Translations under genes and position numbers: made by a program
In this document: piece after piece, positions 42,405 to 54,276 of the stretch
How the letters are laid out: each line of letters starts with the position of its first letter
Numbering within the stretch: the stretch's first letter is position 1
The notes under the pieces: model-generated
Told to the model about the DNA's origin: nothing
The model's database searches: none
What the model saw: only the letters and a program-made list of their open reading frames with translations
Assembly: GCA_037576215.1 (NCBI GenBank)
Contig: JBANDB010000003.1
Coordinates: forward strand, 62,001 to 126,000
Origin: Armillaria gallica
Lineage: Eukaryota > Basidiomycota > Agaricomycetes > Agaricales > Physalacriaceae
Length of the DNA stretch: 64,000 bases
Direction: 5' to 3'

Positions 42405-45289
42405 AGAGTCGTTGCTCAAATGGTCATCAGAATTGATTGTATCGCAAGCATGCCTTTGAGTGACAGTATGACTGACAGGACTACTCAACGTCAAATTAGA
42501 GATCCTTTGGTGTCATTTATATCAATTCACTCACAGACTTAAGGAACTTTTGGATTACAAAAGAGAAATACAATTGAAACTATTGTGGAGCAAGTCAGAA
42601 ATGCTTGAATCAAAGGAAAGGATATTGACACACAGTGCTATACAGATAGTAGAGTTGGCATCTTGAATTATTCCCTTGGCATGCATTATTCTGAATATGA
42701 GATGTGAGACAAACAATTGCATGAGCGGAAGAGAGAACTGACCCAAAAAGAGAGTGTTTGCCTCATAAAATTGTTTGGGAAGAATGGAGGGTGGTGAGGT
42801 GTGTCTATGCGATGTCTGTGGGACTCTGTGTGGTGACATAAAATTGAAATACTAGCCGGTCCAGCCTATGTTGTTCATGAACTCAGAGGAGAGGGCTTCA
42901 AGATAGGCCAGCACTAACCATCCTCAACAATGACTTCCAATGTCTCCAAGGTGAATAGGGTCAATCATACAAGCCTGGCCAAGACGATGAGCGGAAACAA
43001 TGACTATAATGAAAGAGTCACATCAATGGATAGTGGCTGAGGTCAAGAGATTTTCCTGAAGTAATCGAATCATCCCATCTGGTAGACCTTATTTTGTCTC
43101 TCTGTGACCATTCTAATACGAAGCGTTGCAAGGAAGTCCATGATAGACATTCAATCGAAGAAATGCACTGTTGCGTAGTCAGGGCAGCGGAATTGAATAT
43201 TGAATATTGACAAGTGAAGCAGTGGCAAATGGGAGCATGATGGCACAGAACCAGGTCGGACCCTCAATCACGGTGGCAATACCCAGGGTGCATGGGCCTG
43301 CATCAGGAAAAACTGAAATACTACGTAACTGACCACAATTTGTCTATATCATATTGATGATTGGTACCTTATGTTGCTCCACCTGTTACCTAACATACGT
43401 CTCTGTAGCAACCCGTAGTTCGAAACCTAGCCTCCATAGCCAAACAGGACATACATGAAGCCAAGTGCACACATCCATAGATATATGAATGGAGTGATGT
43501 GGCAGGTCTTCAAAGCGATGTAAAAATCCATTCTTATGATACAAAGTAAATGAGCAATTCAATAGATGTCTCCAGGACACCTCACGAAAGGAATTTGTGC
43601 AGGGCAATTGCAAACGGCGGATGGGTGTCAAGCCAGTGAGGTGCGATCAGCATTGAAAGAATTACAAAGTTCGTTTCAATTTACGATCCAACTCCGATGG
43701 TCCGTGCATTATCAACATGATCACACCACCAAAACGCGATCAATCCAACCATTTTTCTTCCATCCTACCATCACCTCTACTTTTACTGCCTTGTCAAAGG
43801 TCAACTTCATCCTTTACGAAGATTGCAGCAACGGACCAATACTATGCAAAACACTGACAAGTTTATTTGTGGACTGTCACAGATGAAGTAGGTTTTCTTG
43901 GTCTGCCTTCGCATCCTTGGAGTTGATTGTTGCTGTTGTAGTGAGTTTGGAATGATTGACGGTCTTGCATTCCTAGTGGTGAGTCAGGTTCTGCTCGAAC
44001 TATCCCTCACACTCATACTCATTAATCTTGATAGCATTGCTCTGTTTGATTTCAGTTGTTGGAGGTGGTATTCGAGCTATGCAGCATTTCAATAGTGCGT
44101 ATTATTTATAATATCTTTCACTCAATTGCTGACCTCGATTATTTAGATCATATGTCTCGAGGCATTTGAACCTCTTCCAGCGACTTCACTGTTGAACACT
44201 AGCATGGGTCCAGTAGAGGCCAAGGGGTAGTTGTGGGAGCCAGGAACCATGTACAGAATGTGTTGTAGCTGTGTACTAGTACATATCTCCCAGTGAATAT
44301 ATTGTTTTTTCCATAATTTTTGGTGTCTACCTCAGATGTGGCCTTGATTAGCTAGTTGTATATCCTATCATATACACCTACAATAGTGCTACAGTAGTCG
44401 CGGCAGCAAACTACGGAGGGCTACAGAAAGCTACAGAGACCCAAGTGAGAAGTACGGATCACAATATAAAGGGGACCTTTCGCATTTGCAATACCAGGTA
44501 CAGACGCTACATATGGGTATATCTGAATGTCATTTTTTCCTGATGTGCAATGCGAAACTTCAACTGCTTCAATTGCATCTCACGTGCATTATGCAGTCTT
44601 CCAGCACATGAATTGTCATCAAACTCTCTAAGCACAGAGTAAGTAATTCGTCCAGTCCTTCAATGTTCCTTTGAGCTCACCATCCTGCTCCCCAGGGCCC
44701 AGATGTACTAATTTGGAGTTAAAACTCATTCATGCGCTTTTCTTACATGAATCAAAGCCAAATCAAAGTGAATCAATCTGCCGACTGGTACCCATTTACT
44801 ACTGACTTATGAATACTGATCACCAATGATGTGCCCTTAGACTTTTCCTTCTGCATTGAGCTCAATATACCCAGGAAAATATCATCGCTCGTTGTTCAGT
44901 AAAACCTAGACGAGTTCAGCTTGAGCTCTCGGACTAGGCAGGGCACTCTAACTCGTAAGGTGCATAATCTATATTGATTGTTCGGCTGTCCCTTAGAACG
45001 GTCTCTAATGATCAATATTCAATAAGTAACATTAATCTACCTTGGAAACCATCTCCTCATAACAAATCGTCCTCTGGCCCAAAGGTTTGTCACCCGTCGC
45101 AGGCACATCTCCAATGCAAACAGTTTGAGACATGATAGGAGGGTATGTTAGTCAACACCCAGCGGTGAAGGACAGTTACAGCCTATTCAAGGGTTGGCTC
45201 TGAGTGTACTGTGGTGGTTACCAGAAGGACAAACAGCAATCGAGGAGTGACTTTTCAGCCTCACAGTGTTCCATCAAGAACTACCGCTA
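42405..45289. other. CpG-poor spacer, no gene recognised
   Basis: A few exon-like fragments occur, for example at 43.9-44.1 kb with a GTGAGTCAGG to GATTTCAG intron-like interval, but no frame extends or shows motifs. The region is poor in CpG, like 26.9-29.4 kb on the other side of the gypsy element, with which it was contiguous before the insertion. Confidence 0.45.
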
Positions 45290-45674
45290 GATTTCTGAGA
45301 ATGTAGCAGGCAGAGATTGAACAGGTAGGCACATCCATTTTTCTATTCACTTGTGCTTATTAGTATTCACTCAAAGGTTACATTTGATTTTCAGGGAGAT
45401 TGAGCTTACTGAGATACAGACTAGAGATTAGGATGTACAGGTGGAATACAGAGAATGAGGAGACTTTTGACCTTCAACAAAAGGACTTGTTTACGAGCTT
45501 GCTGGCACCACATAAGCTGTCCACTCTACGATTGATCCTCGTCTGATTTCCTTTCATAGGGACAGTCCTGTATCGAGCCAAAGTTCTGAGGGCCGAACTC
45601 AAACTATCAAACTCACCTTTAAATCCCCTTCCACTGGTAAATCTCCAATTTCACATGAACAGCAGGGGCCAGGA
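45290..45674 (+). pseudogene. Second decayed gene of the array, left part (continues at 47486)
   Basis: It matches about 20060-20345 and 52470-52650, for example GTACAGGTGGAATACAGAG near 45437 against GTACAGGTAGAATACAGAG near 52528, and TTTAAATCCCCTTCCACTGG against TTTGAATCCCCTTTGGCCGG near 20315. The match breaks off at 45674 and resumes at 47486, on either side of a transposon. Confidence 0.5.
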
Positions 45675-47485
45675 GAATTTCGCGTTTGTGTGATGCGTTT
45701 TTGTATTTTGTTGCATTTGGTGCATTAGGGTAGTGTGCATTAGGTTCATTTTGTGGCATTTGGGATTAGACCAGTATCACCATTAACCTCCCACAAAGGC
45801 ATCACTGGCTACCTACAATCATGTATCTGCTTCATAACTCACATTATAAGTAAACCTGATGCTTGTGACATGTATCTGTACCTTAGAGAATGCTCTGTAT
45901 CAAGGGGGTACCGGAATGTCAGCTCAGCACACTGGGTAGGTAGGTAGGTTGGGCAGGCAGGCCCGAAAAAAAAAAGTTGACCTCTCATATTGGGGCCTAA
46001 AAACAACTTTTTGGGGGATGTTATAGATAAATTTTGATGTAATACATACCATGGTACATGATATTTACCTCTGAGAATATGATAATGGGTTTTCTAGACA
46101 TCTTTACCAGCACTCTTTGGCATCAATGCTTACTGCATCATGATGATGTCACACACCTTAATAAACAAATTTTGCAATATATGCCCAATAGAATACAGAC
46201 TGTGTGCAAAAACATCAGGATATCTATCAAACAGGTACTTTTGAGACAAAAATAGGCCAAAAAGCGTCAAAATGAGCCTAAATTAGGCAGAATGACATCA
46301 TACAAGTCATGTGGAGGTAGGTAGGTCCAGCGCCGATGCACAAAAATATTTAATCGACCCCATGTCTTTTTTTTCATATTCGGACCCCCTTGCTCTGTAT
46401 GTCGTGCTGTAAGACACAATCAATGTTTAAGTCGGAATGCATCTCGCATATCAACTAAATTTTGAATGCACATCTCACAGGTCTTCACACGTGCGTTCTT
46501 GGATACAACGTATGCATTAGGACAAAAAATGCATGTGTTCAAAATAGAACACATCTATGCATGTGACTGTGACACATTTGTGACAGGTGTGTTTTAGGTG
46601 CGTTAAGTGCATTCAACCAAAGTTCAACCCCACATTGTGTTCCTCAGCACTTCTTCCTTAACAAACCCCATTTGATACTGTCTCATACCATTAGGATACC
46701 CATAAAATTGTGTTGATTAAGCAGGAACATCTCCAATGTTCTCAAATTTAAGTATTCATACTTAACAATGTTCAAGAACTTTCAAGATCAATCCGATTTG
46801 GACTTTGACATGGATGGTTGCCCACTATGAAGTGTAGAGACTACTCAGACACTCAGTCAATTTGAGATTCAATTTAGTGCATAATAATACTAATGATAGA
46901 TATATATTTTCTAACAGCAGCAGTCTAAGTTCCCTTTTTTCGAGAGCGCTTGGCTGGTCGTCCACTTGATTTTGCACCATCACCCCATACCAAGGTCTCT
47001 GCAGCTTCAGGCTCCGACATTGCCTTGCACTTTCTGGATATCATCTGTGGCTTAGGTACAGGCCCACACACCTTCTTTTTCGCATTTTCTTCTTCTTCTC
47101 TGGCTCTGAACCATTGTTGTCATTCATCTTCATCGAAATCTGGCCCAGACTGTTCAATGTCAACAAATGTGAGTAATCCATATCACTGTAAAGCAGTTAG
47201 AAGCCAAACTCAAGTTCGGCTTCTGTACCTTCTCGTACACCTTTATCATTTTATCATCCTTGTTAGTCGAATGTCCCTGCCGATAGGCCTTAGCTGGCAG
47301 AATATAGGCTGTGACCATGCACAGAAACCGAAATGACAAGAAATGTGAAAACGCACGCCTGTCACGCACACACACACATCGAATGCATCAACACATCAAT
47401 GCAAAAACATGCACAATAATGCACACGCAAACGTATTAATGCAAATGCACTGAACGCACAAACGCATCATGCAAACGCAAAATTC
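45675..47485. mobile_element. DNA transposon relic, about 1.8 kb, with 30-bp imperfect terminal inverted repeats
   Basis: The left end reads GAATTTCGCGTTTGTGTGAT and the right end, reverse-complemented, GAATTTTGCGTTTGCATGAT; over 30 bp about 25 positions match. The ends are rich in TGCATT/AATGCA words. The flanking sequence is one array repeat when joined (compare 20040-20420), so this is an insertion with a natural empty site in the window. A minus-strand coding remnant lies inside (46925-47375). I could not identify the target duplication or the superfamily. Confidence 0.65.
46925..47375 (-). pseudogene. Coding remnant in the 45.7-47.5 kb transposon, C-terminal part, family unknown
   Basis: On the minus strand a frame reads FVDIEQSGPDFDEDE, then a TGA (47120-47122), then QQWFRAREEEENAKKK and a basic tail GRPAKRSRKK before a TAG at 46925-46927. 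Upstream (47160-47375) another frame reads LPAKAYRQGHSTNKDDKM. The tail resembles a nuclear localisation signal. Its position in a TIR element suggests a transposase C-terminus, but I see no catalytic motif, so the assignment is inference. Confidence 0.35.
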
Positions 47486-48770
47486 ACCATGCCCAAACGG
47501 CAGCTTCACGCCAACTTTCAGGTGCATATAGTTACATTAAGAGGTGATTCCACGTCTATTATGAGCCTCGCTGTTCTTGGTAAACTCAAGGTCAATACAT
47601 ATTTAGCGCTTACACAGGTAAGCTTTGTTCTCTGTACTATGCCATGGAGCTGATAATTGTATACCAGGCTTGACCCTTGTTAGAATGTTGAAGTCCAGGT
47701 AGGGACAAACGGCGAGGACCTTACCCTGTAAATCCCATTCTTTTGCGATGGATTCTATGCTGGCCATCAGACTTTACCCTCCTTACTGGACTTGTAGAGC
47801 TCAAACCTCGACGACCATCACGTGAGAACACTTGAAATACTGGATAGACTATCTGTGAGCGACCTACAATTAATCTATTGCGAATATACCCACCTGACAT
47901 CCGATAGCTGAAGGGACAACTGTACTTAGTCTTAGCATCCAGTACGTGACACCGGTGATTTTCTCAAGGTCTTACTTTCGTGCCGTTCTGAAATTCCAAA
48001 GGGCTGGCGATCTTCCAGTCTTCCCCATGAATATTTCGCTAAAACAGATAAGAGATGGTTAATCAGTCAGACGGAGACTTGGAGGACAGAGGAAGCCACA
48101 GATCCGAAGGCGATAGTAATTGCTGGGATCCCGGCCTGCGGCCCATCTCCCGAATTGGTTGCTGCCATTCGTTGATTACCGAAGCTCCGGTCATTTTCAT
48201 CCTGATCTACCATCATCATCTCGCCATGAGCCTAGTAAACTGTTGTGGTAACCAGCCAATTAAGGTGAGCTTTATCTCTTTGACTCTTACTCATTTTGTG
48301 ACTTGGCGCACAGATAAGACAATGTCATCCCACACGCAGGGCTTAACCGGTAACCGGTAACCTCTTGAACACCGACTACACTTCAGAATCAACGCATTCA
48401 CGATGTACCGAGTGGCGATCCTCAAGAGAAATTCTTAGAGGATCATCATTATAAGATGACCGAAGTTCGGCATGTGTCATGTGTCGACAATCCATCGATG
48501 CATGGACTCGTCTAAGATGGCCTTCTGCAGACTGCTAAGCCAGCTTGGGCTCGATAGCTATCGAGATGGCCTACTGGATTATGTGTATCTTGATCGTAAG
48601 AGGGTGAGGCGATGTGATATGGGAAATATTCTCTGTGGTGTTGATATACCATCTCCCTGTGGGTACTCTGGTCCATCAACATGTGGAGCCTTGACTTACA
48701 ATGTATAAAATAGGAAACCTGCATGCAGGTACGACAACAGAACTCATACGGAGTCTTGGATCTGTTCAGG
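47486..48770 (+). pseudogene. Array relics in unit 4: right part of the second gene and part of the multi-exon gene (copy D)
   Basis: 47.49-47.70 kb continues the repeat interrupted at 45674 (GGTGATTCCACGTCTATTATG against GTGATTCCGTGGCTATTAGG near 20400). 47.8-48.3 kb matches 11.6-12.05 and 21.95-22.5 kb, including an exon-like frame APVIFILIYHHHL followed by a GTGAGC donor at about 48267. 48.43-48.6 kb matches the start of copies A to C (TTAGAGGATCATCATTATAAGATGACCGAAG). Similarity fades by about 48.75 kb. Confidence 0.5.
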
Positions 48771-49555
48771 TATGGAATACAAGACTGGTACGCTCCGGTT
48801 ATATGTATAGCTGGTGTGTGTGTATATTTGTTCTTGCTATACATGGTAGTAGGACCTCAGACACATTGATTTTGCTATATTAATACATATATAGAAAGAA
48901 AATCAGTTGTGACTAAGATGCATGCATCTGTGACCATGCTTAAATATTAGCATTTATACTGCAGATCTTCTTCTCTTCTCAGTTGGCTTGATTTTATTCT
49001 ATCTTTATGTTTTCCTATTCCTCTGCATAGCTGTTTTGTCCTCACACAGTTCAGACATTGTGTGGCTGATTTCTTCTGTGGAACTTGTAGGGATGTCCAC
49101 TGTTACTGTTATGTATACCAGAATGACATTTGCAATCATTATTATTTTCCAGTATTCCTCAATTTTGAACTTGCTTCTACTTCTTTGTCCTGACAGCAAA
49201 AGCCCATGACTAATATGTGCTTATGGCAATTAGACTTGCATAAAATATGTTTTAAATTCAATAACAGATCAAGTTGATAATAATATAATTTAAGATTGGT
49301 CAGATAATAAGAGATATAATGTGACAGGTCCATGATAAATAGCAATTAAAGCAAATAAACTGAACTGTGCTATCTCTAGACCTCATTGAAACAGCAAATA
49401 ACATTGTGACTGTGACTATAGTCACATGTCATCCAGCTAGATGAAGCTTATTGTCACATTATGTGACCTGTCACGCATCGAGCCCAATGACTGCTTAGTC
49501 ATATATAAGTCATCGAGCTGGGCTTTTATTATTATAAAATATAAACTAAAAATTA
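48771..49555. other. AT-rich spacer, no gene recognised
   Basis: An AT-rich stretch with many stops in all frames. A small inverted motif around TGTGACTATAGTCACA near 49405 is visible; no gene or element boundary could be set. Confidence 0.4.
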
Positions 49556-51005
49556 TTGTTATCTAAATAAGTACATGATGTCATTCATGTTGCCTGTAAA
49601 TGATATTAGGTGTTTATACCCTGTATTTCCGATCGTGTTGTTGTTCCAAAAATACCTAAGCAAAGATGCTGTGTGTTACAGCAGGTATTTCTTGCGGTGT
49701 TTATGGTAAGGCATAGCATGGAAGCACCCAGATCCGTCCTGTGGATATCAGTGTACCTGATAGGTGATATCCACATCTGCAGGTGTGGCTGTGCATGGAT
49801 ATCCGCATCCGTGGCATCCGCACCATGGATATCTGTCTGTTTTAGCCAAAAACCTGATTTTTGCATATCTTCATGGGCATTGACCCGTTGCTTCTAAGAT
49901 TTTAAACATGAATTCTACACTATGAGGTGTATCTAAACGCCTCATTCGATCACTCAAGAGTGCCCAAACTGCAAGACATAAAAATCGGGAAAAAATGCGG
50001 TATTTATTCCACTTATGTTTAAGCACACAGCTCCAAGGCCAGCTTAAACTGCCAGGCAAGGTTAAATTTATATTTGTAAGCATTCAAAAGAGTCTCAGAA
50101 ATAATTTTGGTTGCATCCATCAACAAATAAGAGCCAGAAAGAGGAATACAACTTGTAAATAAAATCAATGTAATCTCCAATTGCTTCCTGCAGGCCAGGA
50201 TGACTCCCGATCAGAAATCGGATTGCGGATTCGAATTCCCCGACATCAAAAACACTAGGACACACTGACAAACTAAATCTCGCTATCGAAACGAGTGGTG
50301 GAAAAAGAAGGTGATCTTTAACAAAAAGTCAATAAAATCTCCGATCGCTTCCCGCAGGCCTGGATGGCCTCCGATAACAAATCGAATGGTGAATTCAAAT
50401 TCCTTGACCCAAAATACATTAGAACGACTTTTCCACACTAGTTTTACTATCAAAACAATGACCGGAAAAATAAAGTGAACTTTGACAGAAAATTAAGAAA
50501 ATCTCTGTTTGCTTACTATGGATCAGGGTGGCCTCCGAGTGTAAATCTGACAACGGATTTGAGATCCTCGACCTCTAAAACCCTAGGATGACCATTTTGC
50601 AGGTGGGGAATGAGACAGACACCGAAATAAATAGAATATCCGCGGATATTGCAAGTCACTAAAGTCATATCCACATCTGGCGGATCCGGATGCCACGGAT
50701 CCGGATATCTGGGCACAGCCACATCCGCAGGTATTTTTGTGGATATCTGTTCGGATATCTGCGGATCATCTGCATCTGTGCTATGCCTTAGTTTATGGCA
50801 GGAAACACCTGGTCTTTCCTTTGTTTTATGGGTGTTTCCTCACATAAACACCTCAAAGAAATACCAATCATCATACATGATGTAATTGCTCAGGTGTTTT
50901 GGCAACAAAGAACACAATTGGAAACACAGGGTATAAACACCTAATATCATTTACAGGCAATAAAACACAGCACAAATGACATCATGTACTTATTTAGATA
51001 ATTCA
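49556..51005. mobile_element. Inverted-repeat element with ends of about 80-90 bp, carrying an inner hAT MITE
   Basis: The left end (TTATCTAAATAAGTACATGATG onward to about 49640) is repeated inverted at the right end (about 50915-51003), including TGATATTAGGTGTTTATACC. One arm has a short insert between ATGTCATT and TTGCC. Without the inner element it is about 360 bp. The target duplication is unclear, so the exact boundary is uncertain by a few bases. Confidence 0.7.
49707..50790. mobile_element. Inner hAT-type MITE, 1,084 bp, with 8-bp target duplication
   Basis: The termini are perfect 12-bp inverted repeats TAAGGCATAGCA, flanked by the exact 8-bp repeat GTTTATGG (49699-49706 and 50791-50798). 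Next to both ends are many GGATATCC-type and GGATCCG words in both orientations, likely transposase-binding sites. No transposase is encoded; the middle (49.9-50.6 kb) is non-coding with imperfect internal repeats such as the AAAATCTCCGATCGCTTCC and TGTAATCTCCAATTGCTTCC stretches. It was inserted into the older inverted-repeat element around it. Confidence 0.9.
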
Positions 51006-51306
51006 TAGCAAAAACATGTGCCAAAACACCGAGGTAAAGATTAGAAAGGAAGCAGATAGTATTTTACTGGGTTTTTATGGTACAGTTTTTATGCTCAAAA
51101 AAATCTATATAAATACATGCTGGTGTTTACCTGCCATCTTTCAGGCATAAACACCGACATGCCCCAGCAGTGAGTACTAAAAAGGTTTTCCCAAAATAGT
51201 TGTATTTATTATATTTATAAAGAACTCATATCTATATTTGGCAATACAGCGGTATCCAGGGTATTAAGGCACAGATCCATTTGAAATAGAGCGTACCAGT
51301 CTTGTA

Positions 51307-51672
51307 CTGTATAATTACGATCACAACAAATGTCACATGTCCCGAGGCTGCATTCGTATTCGTAAAATGGCCACCTGTCACGCGTCCCAGTGCCCTCATT
51401 CGAGTAGGTTTGGGGGTCACAAGCCCTTAAAAATGCAAAATTAGCTGAAGATTTATTGAAAAAGCGTAAAAATTACATTTTTTTCTTTTCTTACTTTTGG
51501 CGTGACGGCAATCATTAATATATGCTGATTTTAGGTTAGATTTTCTATTCGGAGAAGGTAATCATTCGGATTTTCCATGAATGTCACGGTCCCAGACCCC
51601 GCATTCGTTCATTCGGCAAGGTCCAGGAAGGTCACAGGTCACAGTCCATTCGCTCTGAACGTAATTATACAG
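51307..51672. mobile_element. Tc1/mariner-like MITE, 366 bp, TA-flanked
   Basis: The ends are CTGTATAATTACG and its exact reverse complement (13 bp), each bordered by TA (51305-51306 and 51673-51674), the target duplication of Tc1/mariner elements. The arms next to the ends carry TCACAGGTCACAG and TGTCACATGTCCC-like words in opposite orientation, so the element could fold into a hairpin. No coding capacity. Confidence 0.75.
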
Positions 51673-51674
51673 TA

Positions 51675-52065
51675 TTCCATAGTTCAGCTTGGGAGCCATC
51701 GTGCACACAGTGTGCGATCTTCTTGTATTTTGTTATTTCTGCTCACCTTTGTCTTTAGGTGTTGGGGTCGTCATTCAAATTATCCATGTTACTGAAATTA
51801 TGCACCTTGAAACATTTTCACCAAAGACATAAGAGGCAAGAGCGGTAACCAAGTGAGGCTTTTGAGGGGAAAGGATCCTTCCATGGCCAAACTACCAGGC
51901 GTATCGTGTGTACCGTTCAGTTTCCTCTTGGCCTTTGTTGAACTGATTAGTCTCTGTAGTATGTTATCATATTTAAGTGTTCGATTCCCTCAGTGTTTCG
52001 ACGTCTTCATTTCACCCAGACAGATGAACGTCGCGACTCACTGGAAGCTGCGGGATTGTTGTTAG
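51675..52065. other. Spacer, no gene recognised
   Basis: Short open frames only. TTCAGTTTCCTCTTGGCCTTTG near 51918 looks like an exon fragment but does not extend. No similarity to other units noted. Confidence 0.35.
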
Positions 52066-52335
52066 GCTACCTCAGGCACGCTCGTACGTTGCACTGGACA
52101 TTTCTATCGCCTAGGCAGAACCAATCTCGACTGCACAGGGAACATTGGCCCCAATAAGACAATTGCCCAAATGCTGGCCTCTATGTGTGCCAACATGGTT
52201 GTCATGTATTTGAAACCCCGCCCATCTTCAATATGTTCCAAAGGCAAGCGCAAAAATTGCTGGTGCAGAACGGCACATTTTGACTGTAGACTTCAGTTTC
52301 CACCTTCTTTTGGAGTAATGGATAGATATGGAGTC
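52066..52335 (+). pseudogene. Fragment of the decayed multi-exon gene (copy E)
   Basis: Aligned with 17.65-17.92 kb almost base for base in places: CTCGTACGTTG, CGACTGCACAGGGAACATTGGCCCC, and GACTGTAGACTTCAG. Several CG sites of the 17.7-kb copy are TG or CA here (GCGCGCCAACGCAGTC against GTGTGCCAACATGGTT). Breaks off near 52335. Confidence 0.6.
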
Positions 52336-53780
52336 AGAGCATTCGGATGGGTAGGTTTACCGTTTTATCTATTTCAGTGATGCTTACCATCATTGAAGGA
52401 AGCAGTGCTCCATGTTCGTGAACCAGTCGAAGACAACATGGATCGGTCAATGATTTTGTTATGCATAGGGTCCTCTATCACATTGACAAGACGGAGCGTC
52501 TACATCTGGATATCGAGGTGTACAGGTAGAATACAGAGCAAGAGTTTTGACTTTGGGTAGAAGGTCAGACAGTACTCTGCTCACGAGCTTAACTACATAT
52601 GTAAGTTGTCTTCCTCTACATTGATCCTGTTCTAATGGCCTTTCTATAGGCAAATGTTGTCGCGTTCAGGCGTGGTTTTGTGTCTATTACGAGCTACGTT
52701 GTCGCAATGCTCTAAGGGCCCTGCTTCATAAACTCGGAAAGCTATGTCCATACACATCTAGCCCGTGCTGAGGTACGCTGTGTTACCTGTACTATTCCGT
52801 GGAAGTAACATCTTAATACCAGGCCCGACCCTTGGTAGAACGTTTCCCGATTACTTCAATCTTGCCATGGGTTGCTGGACTGATTTTATGGGCTCTCTGC
52901 CGTTTCGCAGACATATGTCATGAGATGTACCTGGTGAGCTGTGTTTTGCTTCTATTTCTTTCCAACAGTTGCTTTTGATACGAGTACACCTTGGAATAAA
53001 TGCCGGCACTCGCTTCTTCACTGGTTCTTTTGTCATTGTACGGAATAAGACTGATCCTGATGGTCATAGAACGTAATCCTGAAAGGAGACCTCGCCAGTA
53101 CCTCGTCGCAGGATCAGATAATAACACGCTGTTCCTTCGTGCTGCGCTATACCTTACATTGACGGTGTCTTTCAGCCCAAGAATGTGCTGTAACGAGAAC
53201 AGTACTTAATTGCAGTTAGAGACACTAATAGCTATGAGTGAGTAGCGAATAAACGTGCTTTTTTACCCTCCATTTCTTATCATTTTTTGGACAGAATATT
53301 ATTGCGGCATCACTTTCTATGTGCCCTATTCTCTCACATGGGATGATCAGCGCTAATGTGGCTGAGGGAGAACGATGGCTACACTAGTGAGAGCTTCGAC
53401 CATTCCAAGCCAACTCTTACCATGACAGTTCCTCAACATTACGATTGATGGTAAGCTCGTTGTCATCCTTTGTTCTTCTGTTCTTATCTTTCTTTCAGGC
53501 TGTATCATTATGCGAGCAGCATCACTGATGGTGTACGATAACAAGAGGGTAGACAGCAATCACCTTCCTTCCTTTTACTTTGGCCAAGGAAGAGTTTTCG
53601 CAGACTATACTAATGTACGGAAGTGAGTCGTTCCTTCGGTACCTCCCTCGAACCTTCTTTGTGTAGTCGGGCTCTGATTCTGTTATACCAGGTTGTCTTA
53701 TGTTTCAGAGACCATTTGAGGTGTGTACGCTATGACCTCTTACGCACGCCTTGCTAACAAATTCGTTGTTTAACCTGTTT
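52336..53780 (+). pseudogene. Second decayed gene of the array (unit 4, second copy)
   Basis: It matches 20.0-21.1 kb: TTCGTGAACCAGTCGAAGAC near 52411 against the 20010 region, TACCAGGCCCGACCCTTGGTAGAAC near 52817 against 20548, GTAATCCTGAAAGGAGACCTC near 53072 against 20810, and GTGAGTAGCGAATAAACGTG near 53239 against 20971. Intron-like GTGAGC to CCAACAG (52934-52969) and similar intervals are visible but no frame is open. Product unknown. Confidence 0.5.
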
Positions 53781-54276
53781 GATTACCCAAGTACATGATA
53801 AATGGTGAGACTCTTTTGTAAAGATATTCAATCTCGTGCTGTAGAAGATAAATCCAGGTGTTTTTCTATCCGAGTGAGTTGGGAACGGTTCACCACCAGA
53901 ATTTGGATGCTGCCGTGCTGATAAAGCTGTCGCCCGTGAGAATGATGGATATAAGCGCCGGATAATGAAGTGGATATCAGATACATGGTTTGTCCCCTGC
54001 GAAACTACTATAACTTGTGGGTCCTCATAGAAATCCAAGCGTCTACTTTTCATATGAGGGCGGCTCATTCAGATGTATATCCCTGGCAGCATTATTTGAA
54101 TGATAGCTCCCAATGGCGCTTATTTGGATGCCTATTGATATCCGTCAAGAGCGTGCTGATGGCAACATACTTTGATGGACCAAGCGCCAGTCCACATGCT
54201 TTACTTCTGACCGTGAGGACGACACGGGTCTGCAGGACGGAAATGTCTCAGAAGTGAGTACCGCACTATGTCAACG
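53781..54276 (+). promoter_or_regulatory. Conserved upstream block of HET-like copy 4
   Basis: Diverged but recognisable counterpart of 14266-14798 and 24490-25024, for example ACATGGTTTGTCCCCTGCGAAAC near 53981 and TTTGATGGACCAAGCGCCAGTCCACATG near 54172. It ends at the inferred ATG at 54277. Confidence 0.5.

Noticed and set aside
47365..47480. Run of ACGCA/ATGCA words as a satellite
   Set aside because: It is the subterminal region of the 45.7-47.5 kb TIR element, mirrored at the left end.
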